10,654 bases of DNA from Schwartzia sp. (in: firmicutes) (GTDB lineage Bacteria > Bacillota > Negativicutes > Selenomonadales > Selenomonadaceae), in NCBI GenBank assembly GCA_024691625.1, contig JAILNL010000113.1, forward strand, positions 1-10,654, in the 5' to 3' direction. Both the position numbers and the translations under genes were made by a program. This document shows, in pieces, positions 5,927 through 10,654 of the stretch. The notes beneath the pieces are model-generated. The model searched no databases and had not been told where the DNA came from. It saw nothing but the letters and a program-made list of their open reading frames with translations. Positions within the stretch are counted from its first letter, which is position 1, and every line of letters begins with the position of its first letter.

Positions 5927-6768
5927 GACATGACATCCTGTATTGCTTTCCTTATTGACTCAAGCTGAGTAGAAAGTCTCGCATCTACGTCCCCGTTCGG
6001 TGTTTCCAGTATCACGTCACCGGGACCGAGATTCTCGTCTGAATGTACCTCAAGCAGCGCATTTCCTTCAAGAAGGTTCTGCATCTCCGAACGTGCCATG
6101 AGTACCAAATCATAGCTGTCCGGCGAAACACGGACATTAACCGACGGCTGATCCTTGACCTTCAAAAGCGCCTTCTGAACCAGCGGGAGCACCAGCGTAG
6201 GTACATCTATAAAATGCTGTGGCAGAATTTTCTCAACGATTTCCATTGCCATCTGAGCAATCTGGTCCTCTGCCTGCTGCACATACATCTGCGATTCCCT
6301 TTTTGCATCCTCCAAAGTCTTTTCAGCCTTGGCGTTTGCATCAAGGATAATCTGTTTTTCTTCTTCTCTTATCTGAGCGATGCCTTCCTCACGGCCGATT
6401 TGAATTCCTTCCTCACGGCCGTCGCTTCGTGCTTTTTCCAGCACTACATCAGCCTGCTGGTGTGCATCCTCAAGAATAGCATTCTTTTCTTTTTCGGCAT
6501 CGGCCTTAATCATGGCTCCTGCCGCATGGGCTTCTTCCAAAGCTGCTTCCGCCTCTTTTTTCTTGGCGAAAGCATCCTTCATCATAGCCTCGCTTGTGGC
6601 TTTTTCATCATGTGCCTTGCGGCGGCGTGCTGTCTCCTCACGCTTACCCGATAAGGCACCTTTTCTATTTGCCGCGCCTGTTCCGGCAGCCTTAGCCCCC
6701 GCCGGCGAATCAACCTTGACAACGCATGGGGCTTCATCCCAAACTGACGCCTTGATAATCTTAGGCAA
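5923..6768 (-). CDS. fliH: Flagellar assembly protein FliH
   Basis: Peripheral stalk and regulator of the FliI ATPase, related to the V-ATPase E / F-ATPase b+delta subunits. The protein has 281 residues. It starts MPKIIKASVW, with Trp10 as a possible contact to the C-ring, then has a long charged coiled coil (about 40-170), including two GREEGI units, and a globular C-terminal domain (about 171-281) with the VNVRVSPDSY and LGPGDVILETPNGDVDARL elements typical of FliH. The start is TTG, overlapping the end of fliG by 8 bases. No ATG start fits the conserved KIIK opening, and the upstream ribosome site is weak, so translation probably depends on coupling to fliG. Its stop overlaps the fliI start. 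Confidence 0.94.
   Translation of the reverse strand: MPKIIKASVWDEAPCVVKVDSPAGAKAAGTGAANRKGALSGKREETARRRKAHDEKATSEAMMKDAFAKKKEAEAALEEAHAAGAMIKADAEKEKNAILEDAHQQADVVLEKARSDGREEGIQIGREEGIAQIREEEKQIILDANAKAEKTLEDAKRESQMYVQQAEDQIAQMAMEIVEKILPQHFIDVPTLVLPLVQKALLKVKDQPSVNVRVSPDSYDLVLMARSEMQNLLEGNALLEVHSDENLGPGDVILETPNGDVDARLSTQLESIRKAIQDVMS
6383..6421. repeat. 24-bp-spaced direct repeat in fliH
   Basis: The 15-base string ccttcctcacggccg is present at 6383-6397 and 6407-6421, exactly 24 bp apart. In the fliH frame it gives the eight-residue repeat GREEGIQI / GREEGIAQ within the coiled coil. It keeps the frame and probably extends the stalk helix. Confidence 0.8.
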
Positions 6769-7786
6769 TCATCTCGTCACCCTTTCCGCGGTAAACAACA
6801 ATCTCGCTCTTATCCTCCAGATTACGGATGACATTGACGATCTTCTGCTGGGCTTCTTCGACGTCACGAATCTTAACAGGACCCATGAACTCGATTTCTT
6901 CCTTCAGCATTTCTGCTGCACGCGTAGACATATTCTTGAATACCTTCGTAGCGACCTCTTTCGGTGTCGCCTTGAGGGCAAGCGACAAATCTTTTCCGTC
7001 GACCTCACGCAGCACCATCTGCAGCGAACGGTCGTCCAGCATAACAATATCCTCGAATACGAACATGAGACGTTTGATTTCTTCTGTGAGCTCCGGATTG
7101 TCGACCTCGAGCGTTTCGATAATAGTTTTCTCTGTTGTACGGTCGACGCGATTCAAAACCTCGACAATAGCCTTTACGCCGCCTGCCGTGGTGAAATCCT
7201 GCGTAACCAAAGACGACAGCTTGCGCTCAAGCACGCGCTCAACCTCACGGATGACCTCAGGTGAAGTACGGTCCATGATAGCGATACGCTTGACAACCTC
7301 GGCCTGTCTTTCCTGTGAAAGAGAGTCCAGAATTATCGCTGCCTGATCCGGGTCAAGATACGCCATAATCAGTGCAATCGTCTGCGGATGCTCATTCTGT
7401 ATAAAGTTCAAAAGCTGTGACGGATCTGTCTTCTTAAGGAAATCAAAAGGACGAACCTGCAAACTCGTCGTAAGACGGCTGATAATGTTTGCAGCCTTTT
7501 CAGAGCCGAGTGCCTTCTCAAGGACACTCTGAGCATACTCGAGACCGCCGGTCGACAGATAGTTCTTAGCCATCGCCATTTGGTAGAACTCGCTGAGCAC
7601 CATCGCCTTCTGACGCGGTGTTACCTGCTTCTGGCTGGCAATTTCGAGAGTTATTTTCTCGATCTCATCGTCAGCCATATGCTGAAACAGCTTTGCCGAG
7701 TTCTCCGGTCCGAGCGTTATGAAAAGGATAGCAACCTTTTGCTGGTTGGACATCTCCTGTTCACTTTCATCATACATATCAGGCAT
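6761..7786 (-). CDS. fliG: Flagellar motor switch protein FliG
   Basis: Rotor protein joining the MS ring (FliF) to the C ring and generating torque against the MotA stator. The protein has 341 residues, normal length. The N-terminal FliF-binding domain contains QKVAILFITLGPE (about 16-28). The middle domain carries the FliM-binding EHPQ motif at 132-135. The Gly-Gly hinge is at 202-203, and the C-terminal domain carries the MFVF motif at 241-244 and the charged torque helix around 250-272 (DDRSLQ, LREVD), all intact. The ATG at 7786 has CGGAGG about eleven bases upstream; an ATG three codons downstream is possible. It starts 6 bp after the fliF stop. Confidence 0.97.
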   Translation of the reverse strand: MPDMYDESEQEMSNQQKVAILFITLGPENSAKLFQHMADDEIEKITLEIASQKQVTPRQKAMVLSEFYQMAMAKNYLSTGGLEYAQSVLEKALGSEKAANIISRLTTSLQVRPFDFLKKTDPSQLLNFIQNEHPQTIALIMAYLDPDQAAIILDSLSQERQAEVVKRIAIMDRTSPEVIREVERVLERKLSSLVTQDFTTAGGVKAIVEVLNRVDRTTEKTIIETLEVDNPELTEEIKRLMFVFEDIVMLDDRSLQMVLREVDGKDLSLALKATPKEVATKVFKNMSTRAAEMLKEEIEFMGPVKIRDVEEAQQKIVNVIRNLEDKSEIVVYRGKGDEMIA

Positions 7787-7792
7787 AGTTTA

Positions 7793-9418
7793 TCAATCCT
7801 CCGAAAGCCAGGTCTTGACGAGCATTGCCACCTCTGCCGGCTTCTCGTTGATGAGTTTCTCGATCGCTTCGCGCTCCGAAAGAGTACGCAATTCCTCTTC
7901 CGTAAGCTGCGGTTCTTCGTCGATAAGTCCCTCCGGAACCTGTCCGGCAGCAATAAGCTCTGCACGTTCCTGTTCCATACGTCTCTCTTCCTCCAGACGC
8001 TCCTGCTCAGCAATAGCCAGCAGCCTCTGTTCTTCCTCGTAAGCCTCGCGTTCCAACCGCAGTCTGCGGCGGCGGAGCAGTATTGCGCCGACAATAAGTG
8101 CCAAAAGCAGTACCACACCGGCAACCGTCATGTAGAAGTTGCGGTCCTGACGAGCACGTTCTGCGGCTTCTTCAGCAGCACGGCGGTCAGCAAGCTCTGT
8201 ACTGAACGGCAGCGGTTCTACGGAAACCGTGTCTCCGCGTTCCGCGTTTATGCCTACGGCAGAGGACACCGAGCGCAGGATGCTGTCCTGCTGTGCCCGT
8301 GTAATATCATCATTGACGAGAACTGCGATATTCACGCGGCGGATAGAGCCCGGCGACGCGATAATCTTGGATTTCTCCTCGTTGATTTCGTAGTTTTTAG
8401 TCGATTCCTTCTTCTCGTACTGAGCATTTGCTGTCTCAGCCTGAGCAACATAGCCTGGAACATTCGACTGAACACCCGCAGGGCCGCCCGGATTGTTCGA
8501 GGTACCGTTATAGCTCTCGCTCATATCCTGCTGGCTGCGGATAATTCCGGATTCGTCGACGACCGGAGTAAATATCTGACGGTCCGTCTGACGCTGGTCA
8601 AAGTCAAGCTCTACATTGACACGTACAAAGGCACGGCCTTCGCCGAGAGCCTGATCCAGAAGGCTCTGTACATCCTTCTGCATACGTTCCTTGACCTTGC
8701 GGGTCATCTCAAGCTGCGATATCGTCTGATTGCTTACATTCTTCTCCTCGTCCTCATCAGGATCGTTGAGAATCTTTCCGGTATCATCAACAATAGTAAT
8801 GTTTTCCGGTGTAAGGCTCTGGATACTGTGCGCCGTGAGGTTTACAATACCCTTGATTTCTTTCTTGGAAAGCTTTTTATCCGGACGCAGCTTCAGCATA
8901 ATGGAAGCCGTAGCAGGCTTCTCATTCTTTTTATAGAGGCTGTCCTCCGGAAGTACGATATGCACCCGGGCCTTGTCAACCGCGGCAATCTGCTCAATCG
9001 TGCGTGTCAGCTCGCCCTGCAGTGCCTGCAAATAATTTACTTTGTTCTGGAACTCGGTAACACCGAGCTTACTGTCATCAAATATCTCAAAACCCTTATT
9101 GCCGCGCGGGAGTCCCTGCGTAGCGAGGTCAAGGCGTGCTCCGTGCACGTCTTTAGACGGAACAAGGATAGTAACCCCCTGTTTCGTCTCCTGTACCTCA
9201 TATTGGATTTTCGATTCTTTCAGCTTTGCTGCAACCTCACCGGCATCCTTTGCTTCCATGTTCGTGAACAAAGGTACAAGGTCAGGCTTGCTTCCGTAGA
9301 AATAACTGCTTCCCAGAATCAGGGCAAACAGCAGCACGACCGCTCCGAGCATAATATAACGCTGTTGCTTGGTCGTTTTATTCCAAAGCTGCAGATATCT
9401 CTCTTTCCACTCTGCCAT
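7793..9418 (-). CDS. fliF: Flagellar MS-ring protein FliF
   Basis: Inner-membrane MS-ring protein, the platform for the rotor, rod and export gate. The protein has 541 residues from the chosen ATG. Transmembrane helices lie at about 22-42 and, near the C-terminal third, VAGVVLLLALIVGAILL followed by RRRR. Ring-building motifs lie between them (for example GLPRGNKGFEIFD, RVHIVLPEDSLY and the RVNIAVLVND stretch). The cytoplasmic tail is very acidic and ends in EVAMLVKTWL, the FliG-binding helix. An in-frame GTG nine codons upstream (9445) is possible, but AAGGGA eight bases before the ATG and the MAEWKERYLQ start favour 9418. It lies 43 bp after fliE. Confidence 0.95.
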   Translation of the reverse strand: MAEWKERYLQLWNKTTKQQRYIMLGAVVLLFALILGSSYFYGSKPDLVPLFTNMEAKDAGEVAAKLKESKIQYEVQETKQGVTILVPSKDVHGARLDLATQGLPRGNKGFEIFDDSKLGVTEFQNKVNYLQALQGELTRTIEQIAAVDKARVHIVLPEDSLYKKNEKPATASIMLKLRPDKKLSKKEIKGIVNLTAHSIQSLTPENITIVDDTGKILNDPDEDEEKNVSNQTISQLEMTRKVKERMQKDVQSLLDQALGEGRAFVRVNVELDFDQRQTDRQIFTPVVDESGIIRSQQDMSESYNGTSNNPGGPAGVQSNVPGYVAQAETANAQYEKKESTKNYEINEEKSKIIASPGSIRRVNIAVLVNDDITRAQQDSILRSVSSAVGINAERGDTVSVEPLPFSTELADRRAAEEAAERARQDRNFYMTVAGVVLLLALIVGAILLRRRRLRLEREAYEEEQRLLAIAEQERLEEERRMEQERAELIAAGQVPEGLIDEEPQLTEEELRTLSEREAIEKLINEKPAEVAMLVKTWLSED

Positions 9419-9461
9419 CTTCTCAATCCCTTCGACTTGTTTCACTTACCCCCGTGCGTTA

Positions 9462-9773
9462 TCAGACCTGCATGCGCATGAGTTCCTGATACGCGGAAAT
9501 CGCACGGTTTCTGACCTGAAGTATAAGGTTCAGCGCGATATCCGCTTTTTGGCTTGCAATAACGACCTGTGAAACATCATCGATCTCTCCTGCAGCAAGA
9601 GCTGCATTTAAAGCAGTCGCTTTATTCTCCAGTGCATTCGTTTCCTTAAGTGCATCTGTCAAAAGTTCCCCAAACGATTTGACCTCCGACTCAGGAAGCG
9701 TTTCGCCAAGATGGCTTTCAGCGCTCATTTTAACGCTTCGTACCGGAGTCATCTGTAAAGGCTCTATCTCCAT
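9462..9773 (-). CDS. fliE: Flagellar hook-basal body complex protein FliE
   Basis: Adaptor protein between the FliF MS ring and the proximal rod, exported early by the flagellar secretion system. The protein has 103 residues, typical size. It matches FliE in the central FGELLTDALKETNALENKA region and in the C-terminal half: VVIASQKADIALNLILQVR, then A-x-x-YQELMRMQV at the end. GAGGGG eight bases before the ATG at 9773 makes this the clear start. A GTG three codons upstream would overlap that ribosome site and is rejected. It lies 28 bp after flgC. Confidence 0.96.
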   Translation of the reverse strand: MEIEPLQMTPVRSVKMSAESHLGETLPESEVKSFGELLTDALKETNALENKATALNAALAAGEIDDVSQVVIASQKADIALNLILQVRNRAISAYQELMRMQV

Positions 9774-9801
9774 GGTTTCCACCCCTCATTGGTAATCTAT
9801 A

Positions 9802-10269
9802 TTATTTGCCAATCTCCATTGCCTTAGAAGCCATACTCTTTGCCGAGTTAATCACCGTAACATTCGCCTCATACGCTCTGGAAGCCGTAATCATATCGAC
9901 CATCTCAGCGACAGAGTTTACGTTAGGACGCTCGACGTAGCCGTCCGCATTCGCGTCCGGATGTCCCGGATCGTATACGAGAGGCCCCTGTGTCCTGTCC
10001 TCTTCAATGCGTATTGCACGAACGCCGTTTCCTCTGCCTATTTTTCTTCCCATTTTCTTCTGAATAGCATTCGAAAGATACCCCGCAAAGGTCTGATTTT
10101 TCTCCCACTGCTCACGGGGTTCAAAAACTACGTACCGGCGGTGATAAGCGCCGCCCTCAGGTGTACGTGTCGTATTTGCATTTGCAAGGTTATTGGAAAT
10201 AACATCCATGCGAAGACGTTCAGCAGTAAGTCCCGAAGCTGCCGCGTCAATTCCAGTGAACATGCTCAT
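9802..10269 (-). CDS. flgC: Flagellar basal-body rod protein FlgC
   Basis: Proximal rod subunit exported by the flagellar type III system. The 155 residues include the rod-family N-terminal pattern (ASGLTAERLRMDVISNNLAN at about 11-30, followed by a TRTPEGGAY variant) and the C-terminal rod motif (YVERPNVN, then ITASRAYEANVTVINSAKSM). It is somewhat longer than Salmonella FlgC because of its middle domain. The ATG has AAGGAGA six bases upstream. It lies 15 bp after flgB, and this flgB-flgC-fliE order is the standard opening of the fla/che operon. Confidence 0.97.
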   Translation of the reverse strand: MSMFTGIDAAASGLTAERLRMDVISNNLANANTTRTPEGGAYHRRYVVFEPREQWEKNQTFAGYLSNAIQKKMGRKIGRGNGVRAIRIEEDRTQGPLVYDPGHPDANADGYVERPNVNSVAEMVDMITASRAYEANVTVINSAKSMASKAMEIGK

Positions 10270-10275
10270 AACAAT

Positions 10276-10282
10276 TCTCCTT
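10276..10282 (-). promoter_or_regulatory. Strong Shine-Dalgarno of flgC
   Basis: Reads AAGGAGA on the minus strand, six bases before the flgC ATG, inside the 15-bp gap after flgB. It confirms the chosen start, against a second ATG two codons later. Confidence 0.75.
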
Positions 10283-10284
10283 TA

Positions 10285-10654
10285 TCAGCCTTCCGTACTA
10301 GTGATGGATGTCTTTACGCGGGATATGTAGCTCCCGATTTCCGTCATAAGGGCGTTGTAATAAATGTGGTTCTTCGCAAGGCTCGCCATCTCAATGTCAA
10401 TATCCACATTGTTCTTATCGGTACGCATAATCGTCGTATTGTCCACGACCTCTTTTGCTTCCGCCCGGATGGGCAGATGACCGATGGGCAGATGATTGTC
10501 CCTGGTGCGGACCAGCTTCAGCTTGCCCTCCTGCTCCAGATCTCCGTAAAGCTCGCGGGCCAGCATCTGCTCAAACTCAACCTCACTGCGCTTGTAGTGC
10601 GGCGTATTGACATTCGCTATGTTATGGGCAATTACTTCGTGACGCATATTAGCG
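10285..10654 (-). CDS. flgB: Flagellar basal-body rod protein FlgB, 5'-truncated by window edge
   Basis: Proximal rod subunit, first flagellar gene of the series. Only about 123 C-terminal codons are visible. The reading frame stays open to the window edge (Ala-Asn precedes the first Met), and the conserved RHEVIAHNIANVNTPHYKRS, normally about 20-25 residues from the start, lies at the very edge. So the true start is just outside and the internal ATG at 10647 is not the start. The C-terminus has the expected NNVDIDIEMA and a final amphipathic helix. A HLPIGHLPI tandem duplication occurs in the variable middle region. The stop lies 15 bp before flgC. Confidence 0.95.
   Translation of the reverse strand, partial: ANMRHEVIAHNIANVNTPHYKRSEVEFEQMLARELYGDLEQEGKLKLVRTRDNHLPIGHLPIRAEAKEVVDNTTIMRTDKNNVDIDIEMASLAKNHIYYNALMTEIGSYISRVKTSITSTEG
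10466..10495. repeat. 15-bp tandem duplication in flgB
   Basis: Two adjacent 15-bp units, 10466-10480 and 10481-10495, differ at one position. In the flgB frame they give HLPIGHLPI, a five-residue duplication in the variable middle segment that does not interrupt the frame. Confidence 0.85.

Noticed and set aside
9419..9445. GTG start for fliF at 9445
   Set aside because: Possible, but its ribosome site spacing is poor (about three bases), and the ATG at 9418 with AAGGGA at eight bases gives a family-like N-terminus.
7580..9481. 633-residue open frame on the plus strand
   Set aside because: It lies antisense to fliF and part of fliG, whose protein motifs are unmistakable. The plus-strand product is rich in Cys, Arg and Leu with no recognisable domain, as expected for the complement of a coding strand.
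9774..9782. GTG start for fliE at 9782
   Set aside because: The likely Shine-Dalgarno GAGGGG overlaps this GTG, while it is ideally spaced for the ATG at 9773.
1..10654. Mobile element, phage, defence or other novel system
   Set aside because: No transposase, integrase, attachment site, RNA gene or foreign-looking gene. Every gene on the minus strand is flagellar or closely associated with flagella.

Overview
The window is an interior stretch of a flagellar (fla/che-type) operon. Every real gene lies on the minus strand, so transcription runs from position 10654 towards position 1. I count fourteen genes: flgB (5' end outside the window), flgC, fliE, fliF, fliG, fliH, fliI, fliJ, an SLT-type lytic transglycosylase, a membrane-anchored MotE/YlxF-like protein, flbD/swrD, fliL, fliM and fliY (3' end outside the window). 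Twelve are complete. Spacing is tight, from 8-bp overlaps to gaps of about 68 bp, and no intergenic stretch exceeds 70 bases. I see no convincing promoter or rho-independent terminator, so the window reads as one polycistronic transcript whose promoter lies upstream of flgB and whose end lies beyond fliY.

The gene order resembles the Bacillus fla/che operon. A FliY with CheC-type phosphatase repeats plus a FlbD/SwrD gene point to Bacillota. Moderate GC, purine-rich Shine-Dalgarno sites and the style of the proteins suggest a Negativicutes/Selenomonas-like bacterium; that last step is inference and cannot be proven from this window.

Layout along transcription: 10654-9462 holds the proximal rod and MS-ring adaptor genes (flgB, flgC, fliE). 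9418-6761 holds the MS ring (fliF) and the rotor switch protein that touches the stator (fliG). 6768-4121 encodes the export ATPase complex (fliH, fliI, fliJ). 4121-2792 is the least standard segment, with a lytic transglycosylase lacking a Sec signal peptide and a MotE-like membrane protein. 2753-1952 holds flbD and fliL, linked to stator function. 1914-1 holds the C-ring genes fliM and fliY, which also carry the CheY-P binding and dephosphorylation functions.

Points of interest are modest. fliK, flgD and flgE, which lie between ylxF and swrD in Bacillus, are absent here. A cell-wall lytic enzyme sits among export genes without a Sec signal. A 9-codon mini-ORF lies in frame immediately before the MotE-like gene, next to a perfect 9-bp-arm palindrome. 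fliM and fliH use TTG starts. Several short in-frame tandem duplications occur in flgB, fliH, the MotE-like gene and fliY. I do not see an undescribed multi-gene system; this is mostly a well-conserved flagellar operon.
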